In this document: piece by piece, positions 21,838 to 32,060 of the stretch
How positions within the stretch are numbered: position 1 is the first letter of the stretch
Layout: every line of letters begins with the position of its first letter
From: Ariolimax columbianus
Taxonomy: Eukaryota > Mollusca > Gastropoda > Stylommatophora > Arionidae
DNA length: 64,000 nucleotides
Direction of reading: 5' to 3'
NCBI GenBank assembly: GCA_036924085.1
Contig: JAVGWX010000019.1
Span: 17,933,131 to 17,997,130, forward strand
Made by a program: the position numbers and the translations under genes
The notes under the pieces: model-generated
Told to the model about the DNA's origin: nothing
Seen by the model: only the letters and a program-made list of their open reading frames with translations
Database searches by the model: none

Positions 21838-24075
21838 CTCAGACTCCCTCTGTCCTTGCCTCAGACGCCCTCTGTCCTTGCCTCAGACTCCCTCTGTCCT
21901 TGCCTCAGACGCCCTCTGTCCCTGCCGCAGACGCCCTCTGTCCTTGCCTCAGACGCCCTCTTCCTTGCCTCAGACGCCCTCTGTCCTTGCCTCAGACGCC
22001 CTCTGTCCTTGCCCCAGACGCCCTCTGTCCTTGCCTCAGACGCCCTCTGTCCTCGCCCCAGACGTCCTCTGTCCTTGTCTCAGACGACATCTGTCCTCGC
22101 CCCAGACGCCCTCTATCCTCGTCCAGACGCCCTCTGTCCTCGCCTCAGACGCCCTCTGTCCTTGCCTCAAACGCCCTCTGTCCTGCATCAAACGCCCTCT
22201 GTTCTGCCTCAAACGCCCTCTGGCCTTGCCTCAAACGCCCTCTGTCCTGCCCCAGACGCCCTCTGTCCTCGCCTCAAACGCCCTCTGTCTTTGCCTCGGA
22301 CGCCCTCTGTCCTTACCTCAGACGCCCTCTGTCCAGCCTCAGACGCCCTCTGTCCTGCCTCAGACGCCCTCTGTTCTGCCTCAAACGCCCTCTGTCCTCA
22401 CCTTAAACGCCCTCTGTCCCTGCCTCAGACGCCCTCTGTCCTTGCCTCAGACGCCCTCTGTTCTTGCCTGGGACGCCCTCTGTCCTTGCCTCAGACGCCC
22501 TCTGTTCTGCCTCAAACGCCCTCTGTCCTTGCCTGGGACGCCCTCTGTCCTTGCCCCAGACGCCCTATGTCCTTGCTTCAAACGCCCTCTGTCCTTTCCT
22601 CAGACGCCCTCTGTCCTTGCCTCAAACGCCCTCTGTCCTTGCCTCAAACGCCCTCTGTCCTTGCCTCGGACGCCCTCTGTCCTTGCCTCAGACGCCCTCT
22701 GTCCTGCCTCAGACGCCCTCTGTCCTACCTCAGACGCCCTCTGTTCTGCCTCAAACGCCCTCTGTTCTGCCTCAAACGCCCTCTGTCCTCACCTCAAACG
22801 CCCTCTGTCCCTGCCTCAGACGCCCTCTGTCCTTGCCTCAGACGCCCTCTGTCCTTGCCTGGGACGACCTCTGTCCTTGCCTCAGACGCCCTCTGTTCTG
22901 CCTCAAACGCTCTCTGTCCTTGCTTCAGACTCCCTCTGTCCTTGCCTCAGACGCCCTCTGTCCCTGCCGCAGACGCCCTCTGTCCTTGCCTCAGACGCCC
23001 TATATCCTTGCCTCAGACGCCCTCTTCCTTGCCTCAGACGCCCTCTGTCCTTGCCTCAGACGCCCTCTGTCCTTGCCCCAGACGCCCTCTGTCCTTGCCT
23101 CAGACGCCGTCTGTCCTCGCCCCAGACGTCCTCTGTCCTTGTCTCAGACGACCTCTGTCCTCGCCCCAGACGCCCTCTGTCCTCGTCCAGACGCCCTCTG
23201 TTTTCGTCTCAGACGCCCTCTGTCCTTGCCTCAAACGCCCTCTGTCCTGCATCAAACGCCCTCTCTTCTGCCTCAAACGCCCTCTGTCCTCGCTTCAAAC
23301 GCCCTCTGTCCTTGCCTCGGACGCCCTCTGTCCTTACATCAGACGCCCTCTGTCCAGCCTCAGACGCTCTCTGTCCTGCCTCAGACGCCCTCTGTTCTGC
23401 ATCAAACGCCCTCTGTCCTCACCTCAAACGCCCTCTGTCCCTGCCTCAGACGCCCTCTGTCCTTGCCTCAGACGCCCTCTGTCCTTGCCTGGGACGCCCT
23501 CTGTCCTTGCCTCAGACGCCCTCCGTTTTGCCTCAAACGCCCTCTGTCCTTGCCTCAAACGCCCTCTGTCCTTGCCTGGGACGCCCTCTGTCCTTGCCCC
23601 AGACGCCCTCTGTCCTTGCCTCAAACGCCCTCTGTCCTTGCCTCAGACGCCCTCTGTCCTTGCCTCAAACGCCCTCTGTCTCTTCCTCAAACGCCCTCTG
23701 TCCTTGCCTCGGACGCCCTCTGTCCTTGCCTCAGACGCCCTCTGTGCTGCCTCAGACGCCCTCTGTCCTACCTCAGACGCCCTCTGTTCTGCCTCAAACG
23801 CCCTCTGTTCTGCCTCAAACGCCCTCTGCCCTGCCTCAGACGCCCTCTGTCCTGCCTTAGACGCCCTCTGTTCTGCCTCAAACGCCCTCTGTTCTGCCTC
23901 AAACGCCCTCTGTCCTCGCCTCAGACGCCCTCTCTTCCTGCCTCAGACGCCCTCTGTCCTGCCTCAAACGCCCTCTGTCCTGCCTCAGACGCCCTCTGTC
24001 CTGCCTCAAACGCCCTCTGTCCTACCTCAGATGCCCTCTGTCCTTGCCTCAGACGCCCTCTGTCCTTACATAAGA
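21838..24075. repeat. 22-bp minisatellite of 2.2 kb with a roughly 1.04-kb higher-order repeat
   Basis: The unit is 22 bp (ctcagacgccctctgtcctt plus gc) with 21-bp variants, about 100 copies. Distinctive variants recur in order about 1,020-1,064 bp apart: the ccgcag unit at 21925 and 22967, and the tcgtccag unit near 22121 and 23185. No unit phase creates a stop on the plus strand, so all three frames stay open for up to 780 codons, cycling through LSLPQTPSVLASDALCPCLR-like text. Overlap of three open frames with no bias among them argues against a real protein. Confidence 0.95.
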
Positions 24076-24663
24076 AGCCTTCGGTCCATGCCTTGGTCGT
24101 CCTTTACCTTTGTCCCGGACGTCCCATGTCCCTGTCTTGGCTCCCTCAGTCCTAATTTATGGGTCCAGATTGAGAACCATTTAGAGCAATTCTTCTAACT
24201 CTTGTCAACATCAGACGGATGTGGATCCATTGAATTTTTAAAGTCCCTGATAAACTATTTCATTAATTGTTATTATTTTTAGTTTTTTAATTCAGCGGGA
24301 AAAAGATTCCCCATAAACATAGAAAGCTTTTGTGTCTTTTGGATTTCGTTTCGCTTCTCCACTGCGGGAAGGATCTGATTTTTAACACACCATGGCTTTG
24401 TTTCACTGAGTGCCAATTTAAGAGGACCCTTTACAAGCTCCGATAAATTGCGGTATATCGAAATTGTTGTTATCTGAATTTGTGCGACTTTTTTTTGCAG
24501 ATTTATGCTGTTTAAAAAAGTCGGAGAAACGGGATTGCCGAAACACACAGAAGGGGAGAGTTTTTGTTCTTTTCCATCACATCTACCCATAGCCTTCCTT
24601 AGATAGAAGGCCATGATCTAGCAGTGCTTAGAGTGAGCTAATGAGTCCAGGACGTCAGAAAAA
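24076..24663. other. No gene recognised
   Basis: The array end grades into unique sequence. A 111-codon minus-strand frame at 24279-24614 has no motif I recognise and no support as a gene. Confidence 0.4.
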
Positions 24664-24870
24664 CGTGGAGTTCTAAATTCTGTGGAGTTCTACATTCTGT
24701 CATGTTCTACATTATATCGAGTTCTACATTCTATCGTGTTCTACATTCTATCGAGTTCTACATTATGTCATGTTCTACATTATGTGGAGTTCTACATTCT
24801 ATCGAGTTATACATTATGTCGTGTTCTACATTCTGTGATGTCCTACATTCTGTCGTGTTCTACATTCAGG
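24664..24870. repeat. 17-18-bp minisatellite (gttctacattctatcga)
   Basis: About 12 units alternating gtcgtgttctacattctat and gtggagttctacattctgt. It ends at 24868. Open frames are artefacts. Confidence 0.9.
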
Positions 24871-24934
24871 GAAGTCAGCAGAAAGCCTATCGTTATTCTA
24901 AACTCATCCTAACCTTAAAAACTTGAGACCATGA

Positions 24935-25110
24935 AGCCTGTCTATTATGGTCCGGTTCCCGTAACCATACACTCACTAGCTGGTAAGGTCAAATTGTAAA
25001 GATATCCTCCTCACTGTATTTAGTATGGTCCTCATGGACGGTTCTGGCGACGGGCCATTGTGGTCTAAGCGGGCTACCTGCTTGCCTTCCTACTCAGATA
25101 GCGTATCGAT
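24935..25110 (+). repeat. Dispersed repeat shared with 27240-27400
   Basis: catacactcactagctggtaaggtc, then gatatcctcctcactg, ggttctggcgacgggc and ctaagcgggctacctg occur in the same order at 27240-27400. In the second copy the 5' part is amplified into a 59-bp tandem. The function and class are unknown. Confidence 0.75.
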
Positions 25111-25799
25111 ATTCTCTAATCATGCTAGCCTTAATAACTTGATTGGTTTACATGTTTAAATAGCATTTACTTACCTAATAGTCAGCCGGGGACCGAAATG
25201 GGAGAAAGAAATTGTGACATTGTAACCTACATGGTATTTCTTAAAAATAATTAAGCATCGTTAGGTACAGGGCTGGTTACCACATTCTATGGAAACTGTG
25301 TCACGAAAAAATGTAGCAGATATTGACAACCTGATGATTTTGCATGTATTTGTTGAAGTTTATCAAAGTGCAGCTGAACAAAAAGCATTTATAGTCTCTT
25401 GACCCGCTACGCAGTGGGACATCAAGCTGGGGCTTCCCTGCTAGGGTGAGAGGACATGTCGTTACTGGGCGCAATAGGGCGTACATGTCAACAACCTCTA
25501 GTTTGAGAATGTGCAGTGACCTTAGCCCTGAGATGGATATCTGAGAATAAAAAGGGCAGTCATCGTGACAGACGCGCAAGCCGTACTTAAGAAGGTACAG
25601 AAGGGATAGCTTAGGTATGAATGGATAACAGCTGTTGAGGCTTCAAACCTCCAGGGGTTGACATGGTCATTCTGCGGTTCAAGGCATCTAAAGAGCTGAT
25701 ACATTGGCCTAACAAGCTCCCAACGTGGGCATGTTAGTGATGGATACAAATGAACATTTTGAAATCAATCAACGACAAAGCAGCAATCCACAGACTGAA

Positions 25800-26000
25800 A
25801 CGTTTTGATATATAAACGAGGTTCTAGCAGAGTGGGTTGTATGAGAGGACGGAGCAAGAGAATCTACAATCAGCGAGCTACAAAGATCATCAACACACAG
25901 ACCCTGCGCCATTTTCTGAGAGAGCCTGAGCACCTATGGGTATACCCGGAGTGCAGTGACGTCCCATTCTTAGAAACAGAATTCACGTAACGAAATCATG
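25800..26000 (+). repeat. Dispersed repeat shared with 50040-50240
   Basis: The two loci share tacaatcagcgagctacaa / tacatccagcgagctacaa, the following cgccattt(tc)tgagag and gagcacctatgggt, and the distal ttcttaacagaa-like end. In one frame both read QRAT, TLRH and EHLWV, hinting at an old coding origin, but I do not recognise the protein. Confidence 0.6.
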
Positions 26001-26589
26001 CGACAATCCTTAATCAACAGCGCCGTTGATATTACGTTGTTAAGAAATGACTGATGGACCGGGTTTGTGGTAGGCATTCGTGACAATACATAGACATGAA
26101 AAATTGCCTTTTGTTCATCTTACAACCTTAAGCGTCCACTCTGTGGCCCCCAATAAGATTGACAGATGGATTGAGTATATCCCTTGGTCAGACGCGGTAT
26201 TCTAGAACAAAGGACCGCATTGAATGTAAGCAGCTTTTGCCCACCTGTCGTCAAGCACTAATTTCACCTGATTGATTACTAGGATTTCTGATCATGGTAT
26301 CATTGTGCTCCATCTCCCCCATTTCCCACTGTTATTTATTATTGCATCCGCCGCTGCTTAAACTGCCTTAGTCTATTGATGTTTGACGGTATTTCTGGTT
26401 CGAGAAGCATTGCCCTTTCTCTCAGGGGAATGAGCTTTCAATAAGGCGATGAGACGCGGATAAATGCATACTCGATTGAAGTCAGACTTCTGTTGTTTAC
26501 ATAATAAGAACTTAACCTTTGCAACATCTGTTCATGCATGTTTATCGCGGTCCGTCTGTGGTGTCTGACCAGCGTTTATGAATGTGGTT

Positions 26590-27085
26590 ATCTGTTCAGC
26601 TATAAACTTTGCCTGCAATCTCACACCAGCAGGAATTATTGTCGATGGCAGCAATGTCAACTCCGTCTATGATTTCACTTACCTGGGCGGTAAACAAAAC
26701 TCGATGTACGAAGTCACCCTGATCCCATAGCCTTCCCGTCCTCATAACCAGTCTCATCTCCATTATATGTCTCGTTCCCATAGCCTTCCCGTCCTCATAA
26801 CCAGTCTCATCTCGATAACCTGTCTCGTCCCCATAGCCTGTCTCGTCGCCATAACTGGTCTCGTTCGCATACCAGTCTCGTTGCCATAGCCTGTATCGCC
26901 CCCATCCTAGTGTACGTCTCCGAAGCAAAGACAATTCTGCAGAGTGATCAGAAGCACATTGCAATCTTCCACAGTCCGATCCAGAGGCAAAATCGTATGA
27001 TCCACTTGCTAAACCGTCGCCGTTGTGTCCTATTTGGACATGTAACTCGCATAGCCGAAGACGTCATCTTCCACTAGCTCTTAAA
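26590..27085 (+). mobile_element. LINE RT-thumb fragment interrupted by a minisatellite
   Basis: Plus-strand reading: TPAGIIVDGSNVNSV then DFTYLGG (compare the DSFTYLGS motif of LINE reverse transcriptases), then the array at 26725-26895, then LLNRRRCVLFGHVTRIAEDV, which matches the RRxxLFGHVxRL motif behind the thumb. The fragment order is that of a non-LTR element with the intervening thumb codons lost or replaced by repeats. Confidence 0.68.
26725..26895. repeat. 15/18-bp minisatellite within the LINE fragment
   Basis: Units such as ctcgtcgccataactggt and ctcgttcccatagcc repeat about ten times, plus a 54-bp duplicate block (cccatagccttcccgtcctc twice). Lengths are mostly multiples of three, and the minus strand encodes a GDETGYRDETGY array. 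Confidence 0.85.
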
Positions 27086-27104
27086 GCAGACCATTACGCA
27101 TTTC

Positions 27105-27285
27105 CATCATGATCTTAGACCAGACACGTACCAGCTGGTCAGGTCTCCATCATGGTATTAGACCATACACGCACTAGCTGATCAGGTCTCCATCATGGTA
27201 TTAGACCATAAACGCACTAGCTGGTCAGGTCTCCATCATGGTCCAGTGTCCACGACCATAATCGCACTAGCTGGTCAGGTCGAGT
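27105..27285. repeat. 59-bp tandem repeat, three copies
   Basis: ctggtcaggtctccatcatgg plus ttagaccataaacgcactag repeats with 59-bp spacing. It is an expansion of the left end of the dispersed repeat seen at 24935-25110. Confidence 0.85.
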
Positions 27286-27369
27286 CGGAAAGATACCATC
27301 CTCACTGCATATATCATTGTCCTCATAGATGGTTCAGGCGACAGGTCATTGTGATCTAAGCGGGCTACC

Positions 27370-27610
27370 TGTCTACTAACCTACTTACCTACGTATCTGC
27401 TTATCTACCTACTTACCTGCATGCCTAAATACATATCTACCTGCCTACATCACTACTTACCTAGTACATGCCTGCGCTACTGCCACCTACCTGCCTATAT
27501 ATCTACCTGCCTAACTTCATTCCTATCTCTTTACCGGTGTACCTACCACTCTACCTACCTATCTACCTACCTGCCTACCTACCTGTCTTCCGGCTACCTG
27601 CCTACCTACC
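27370..27610. repeat. (CTAC)n-type degenerate microsatellite
   Basis: A C/T/A-rich stretch of ctacctgcctacctac words with variable spacing. No gene. Confidence 0.85.
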
Positions 27611-27709
27611 AACCAATAAATAGTGCATTCTCTTCATATCCATTCATCGAACGTTTAGTTGGTAACACTATTGATTATTCTTGTCAACATAAATACACGA
27701 GATATAATA

Positions 27710-28762
27710 ATAGCTGTCCATCGTTGTCGATGAGGACCGCCGACATCATCCTTGTCACAGATTTCCTTGTTGGGTGTGGGTGCGCATGTGGCTGAACAGG
27801 CCAATGCGAGCATGAAAACATCTGCTACATATCGGGCACACGAGGTTTGTAGAAGGGGATGGTGTTCCCGCTGCTCGGAATTTCCGCGTCTCGGGTCTGC
27901 TCTGGACTTTCACAACACGGTCGTCTTCACCGGCAGCTGCACCCGATTTGACTGCGCTTCTCCAGTCAGATCTGTTTTGCGCAAGACATTCCCAGGTGTC
28001 GATGTCTATCTGGCAACTTTTCAGTGAGTCCTTCAGACCGTCTTTAAAAGGTTTCTTTGGGCGCCCTCTCTCGCGCCATCCCTCTCTCAGCTCGCAGTAG
28101 AGAAGCTTCTTTGGGAGCCGCTCGTCTGACATACGGACGAGGTGTCCGGCCCATCCTAGTCGTGCTTTTTCTAGCAGTGCATGGATGCTAGGCATGTTAG
28201 CCCTCGAGAGAACCTCGATGTCAGTGACACGATCTTGCCATCGGATGGGGAATATTCGCCTCAGGCAACCTGTGTGGAAGTGGTTTAACCTCCTTGCATG
28301 TCCAGAGTATACAGTCCAGCTTTCGCAAGCGTATAGTAGGGTTGGAATGATGGTTGCACGGTAGACTTTGAGTTTGGTCTTGACGCTGATGCCACGACGT
28401 GCCCAGACCATCGAGCGCATTCTACCAAAGGCTGTGCTGGCCTTTGCTATTCTGCTTGCCACCTCATGGTCTAGGCTGACAGATCTCGACAGCGTGCTGC
28501 CCAGATATGTGAATATATCTACGGCATTCAACGTCTGCCCGCTGACTGTAGTCTCTGGTTTTGTGTACGGCATGCCTGGTGCTGGTTGGTACATGACCTC
28601 TGTTTTTTTGGCATTTATGGTCAGGCCAAAATTTTTGCATGCGGCAGAGAACTGGTCCATTCCAACCTGCATGTTCAGTTCTGAGTTGCTCATTAGAGCG
28701 CAGTCGTCAGCAAATACAAGTTCCCTGATTATGATATAGATATAGTTGAACATTAACCTCAT
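27710..28762 (-). pseudogene. Non-LTR retrotransposon ORF2, RT C-terminal half with C-terminal C2H2 finger
   Basis: An uninterrupted 335-codon frame (28762 to 27755). Residues 15-20 read LVFADD, the RT catalytic (F/Y)ADD motif; then KTEVMYQP, FTYLGSTLS near 85, LLYACESWTVYS near 155, GWAGHLVRM near 205, GRPKKPFKD, and a final C2H2 finger with C-x2-C-x12-H-x3-H spacing near residue 315. The N-terminal RT part and endonuclease are missing, so it is 5'-truncated, and the first residues are not LINE-like. The intact frame suggests a fairly recent insertion. Sequence past the stop includes gtcgatgaggaccgccgaca on the plus strand, the 3' UTR end. Which clade it belongs to needs a phylogeny. Confidence 0.9.
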
Positions 28763-29066
28763 TTGTCATTGTTATTATCAACAGAAATATGCCATATTAA
28801 CGATACCTTTTCTCTGTCCCTCGTACTTTAGTATCACCCATGTGGCTCCTTATGGAGCATACAATCACAGTTGCAGATCGTCCCTTACAAGATAATCACT
28901 TTGTGTGCTCTTTTTGTGACGATGTATTCAATAATTTGCTTTAAATGATGCGATGGCTAGCCACATCCACAACTCTCTTTCGTTGTCTTTCATTGCCTGT
29001 AGTCACATACAGTAAGCATATTCGTTCATACATCCTGGGATCAACATGAATAATATATATATTTGG
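28763..29066. other. No gene recognised
   Basis: AT-rich spacer between the LINE and the next array. No repeat family or motif seen. Confidence 0.4.
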
Positions 29067-29333
29067 ACATATCCCCCATCTCAGAAGATCTAATTGGTTA
29101 ACATATCAACCTCTCATTAGATCTAATTGGTTATCATATTACCCTCTCAGTAGATCTAATTGGTTATCATGTCCCCCTCTCAGTAGATCTAATTGGTTAT
29201 CATTTCCCCCTCTCAGAATTTCTAATTGGTTATCATATCCCCTGCTCAATAGATTTAATTGGTTATCATGTCCCCCTCTCAGAATATCTAATTGGTTATC
29301 ATATCCCCTGTTCAATAGATCTAATTGGTTATC
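29067..29333. repeat. 33-bp minisatellite
   Basis: About eight units of agatctaattggttatcatg followed by tccccctctcagt. Unit length is constant with point variants. Confidence 0.92.
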
Positions 29334-30087
29334 TTAGGCACGTATATAATTCATAACACTAAATTGTAAAATCATATCTCCATGGCTTCCAGTTTTCATC
29401 TTGTTTGTTTACTCATTTTCTATAATTCGTATCCTGATGACAGAGTGGGCTATATATATGTCACCTTTAAGAGCTCTCATTCACACATCCATTGAAAGGG
29501 GCCGCAACGATGCTTACCCACAATCTTTATTCATAGCCTGTCAGGGATTGTTCATCATGGGACGTAATTCAATTAGGTCATTAAAAGCAAAAGATGTTTT
29601 GGAAACCCTTAGCAACTAAACAGCGAACAACATAAGATATCAATAATATGGCAACATTATCAGCAATGAACAAACTGTTTACATTTCCAGTAATGGTTGC
29701 TACGGAGAGATACAAAACTTAATTATTTTGTTTCGTCCGTGCTCAAAATTAGAATCTTAAAACACGTGACATGATGACGCGGCACGACGAGAGAAATAAT
29801 AAGAATAGTTAGACAAGACAATAACATATTGCATACGGTATAGAGATGGACTCATATATGTTCAGAACAGAAACACTAGCGATAACATACGAAAAAACAT
29901 AATGAAGTGTATGATTGGAGATAATGAAATATATTAAACTGACTTAAGTCACTCTACTTCTACCATGAGTAGAAGAGGTCTTCTTTTATTTCTTATTGTG
30001 GTCTATAGTTTCTAAAGAAAGTGGAAACCGTCCCCGAGTTCCCCATTGCTCAGTTGCCTCTTGCAACATGCCTCGCAGTTTACTGCG
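29334..30087. other. No gene recognised
   Basis: AT-rich unique-looking DNA. The 72-codon plus-strand frame at 29401 has no recognisable motif. Confidence 0.4.
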
Positions 30088-30325
30088 TTACTTCGTTGTC
30101 TTTTTCTTCGTCTTCTTCGAAAGGACGATGTGACGATGTATCATGGTTTACAGCGAGACTGCGATATATGTACCTTTCGGCCCCACACATTCAATTTCAG
30201 TTGGCTTTTTTTGTGGGAACCGAGTTTGGCTTCCCACTACAATCCCTATTCTCTTAGCAAGACTACACTAACGCAGCCTGTTTCCAGGACCGGCACTTGG
30301 AGGCAGAATAAGATTTTGGTCAGGT
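30088..30325 (-). mobile_element. Family G SINE-like element, subtype B, diverged
   Basis: The plus strand begins cgttgtctttttcttcgtct (tail complement), has tttacagcgagactgcgata and the cctttcggccccacacat signature, and ends with gcctgtttccaggaccggca and attttggtcagg. The 5' end matches 54557-54605 inverted, rather than the gggatcaag type. Confidence 0.7.
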
Positions 30326-30364
30326 CTGGTTCGTGATCTTGATGAAAGCAGCCACCTATGAGTC

Positions 30365-30640
30365 ACTGGTTTGTGTCATCTCATTCACTGTGTTGTATTT
30401 TCCCTCCCACTGGTTCGTGTCATCTCATTCCCTGTGCTGTATGATCGCTCCCACTGGTCGGTGTCATCTCATTCACTGTGTTGTATGTTCGCTCCCACTG
30501 GTTGGTGTCATCTCATTCACTGTGTTGTATGTTCGCTCCCACTGGTTGGTGTCATCTCATTCACTGTGCTGTATGATCGCTCCCGCTGGTTGGTGTCATC
30601 TCATTCACTGTGCTGTATGATCGCTCCCACTGTGCCAATA
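30365..30640. repeat. 44-bp minisatellite
   Basis: Six units of tggttggtgtcatctcattc, then actgtgttgtatgttcgctc and ccac, spaced 44 bp. Unit length is not a multiple of three; frames stay open by chance. Confidence 0.92.
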
Positions 30641-30703
30641 TTTCTTGCTTCCCATTTAGGCCCGAGTAACACTCGTGAAAGATAATATAATGCGTTTTAA
30701 ACG

Positions 30704-30715
30704 CCCCCCCCCCCC
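30704..30715. repeat. Poly-C tract
   Basis: Twelve consecutive C followed by acctctccatcccctcc. Likely length-polymorphic. Confidence 0.9.
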
Positions 30716-30835
30716 ACCTCTCCATCCCCTCCACCACACCACAGATTTAGCAACGTCATCACAATGATGTTGTTGTGCGCTTTGTAAAATACGTGAAGTA
30801 GCGGTTTGTTGTAAATTTCATTACATCCCGAATTT

Positions 30836-31416
30836 GCTGATGAAGTTCAACCGGGGTCCTCCAGGCGGTTGTACTATGCTTGGCTTCATCTGCGTGCTGC
30901 TCCCTACTACGGGATCCCTTACCTTGTTAGTCAGGCTGCCATAAAATCGTCCCGTTTCCAAGGAGGGCAACGGGAAGTGGAGGTAAGGGTCTGGCCGTTT
31001 GTTTTCCCTGACCCTGACTAACATGTCTGATCAGTACATTTTACTTGACCCTGACTAACATGTCTGATCAGTATATTTTGCCTGGCCCTAACTAACATGT
31101 CTGATCAGTATGTTTTGCCTGAACCTGACTAACAAGTCTGATCAGTATATTTTACTTGACCCTGACTAACATGTCTGATCAGTATATTTTGCCTGGCCCT
31201 AACTAACATGTCTGATCAGTATGTTTTACCTGACCCTGACTAACATATCTGATCAGTATATTTTGCCTGGCCCTAACTAACATGTCTAATCAGTATATTT
31301 TGCCTGACCCTGACTAACAAGTCTGATCAGTATATTTTACTTGACCCTGACTAACATGTCTGATCAGTATATTTTGCCTGGCTCTGACTAACATGTCTGA
31401 TCAGTATGTTTTGCCT
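30836..31416 (+). repeat. Dispersed repeat P: head (30836-31004) plus 37-bp array (31005-31416)
   Basis: The head contains gctgatgaagttcaaccggg, gcttggcttcatctg, ctacgggatcccttacc and gtcaggctgccataaaa. It runs into 11 units of 37 bp (ccctgactaacatgtctgat then cagtatattttgcct). The same head-plus-array arrangement, diverged, is at 52560-53116, and an inverted copy lies at 31831-32060. The element therefore carries its own tandem repeat. I see no transposase, terminal inverted repeat or poly-A tail. Confidence 0.85.
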
Positions 31417-31830
31417 CAGCAGACGCTAGTCTTCCCTTACAACGTGATCGCGTGATACGAACTGCTACAAAAACCACCGATTAAAACAGTTCACGTGATA
31501 ACAGATCGAACTGAGATAATAGAAATAAAACACAGACAGAACATCCAACCAGCTTGTTGCTTTCTGTTGTCAGACTTGAACCCTGACAAACATGATACAT
31601 GATACATGATACGTGATACATGATACATGATACATGATACATGATACCTTGTGAAAAATGGTCGGGGTGACTGGCGGGGACGTAATGACAAATCAAGAGA
31701 TCTTACACAATTGTTTCCCAAACTTTGGTTCTCGGAACCATGCCGGTCCACATAAATGTCCGACTGGTCCACGAGAAAATTGTTGCGGCCTAATCCCTGC
31801 ATACGGGGAGGAAGACTAAAGTCTGGTCAG
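31417..31830. other. Spacer of the inverted P pair; 7-bp (atgatac)n tract
   Basis: At about 31589-31647 there are eight units of atgatac, one altered to gtgatac. The rest is unique-looking and lies between two inverted copies of repeat P. Confidence 0.7.
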
Positions 31831-32060
31831 GCAAAATTTACTGATCATACATGTTAGTCAGGGTCAGGCAAAATATACTGATCAAGACCCTCACCACGAC
31901 TTCCTAGTAACCCTTCTTGGTAACGTGCTGTTTTCATGGCAGCCAGGCTAACGAGGTGAGGGATCGACGTGATCCCCGTAGTAGTGAGTGACACGTAGAT
32001 GAAGCCAAGCATAGCACAACCGCCTGGAGGACCCCGGTTCCCATTCATCAGGTCGGGATG
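31831..32060 (-). repeat. Dispersed repeat P, inverted copy with about 1.5 array units
   Basis: The plus strand reads tactgatcatacatgttagtc and cagggtcaggcaaaatatac (37-bp units, inverted), then ggcagccaggctaacgaggt, gatgaagccaagcatagc and ggaggaccccggttccc. These match the head at 30836-31004 in reverse. The pair forms an imperfect inverted repeat of about 180 bp with a loop of several hundred bases. Confidence 0.85.

Noticed and set aside
21856..24198. 780-codon and overlapping 660- and 563-codon open frames
   Set aside because: All three plus frames are open over the same 22-bp array and no frame is favoured. Openness follows from the unit sequence, so no protein is called.
27728..28739. 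Plus-strand frames opposite the LINE (123 codons at 28368 and others)
   Set aside because: They are antisense shadows of the RT frame, which carries the conserved motifs.
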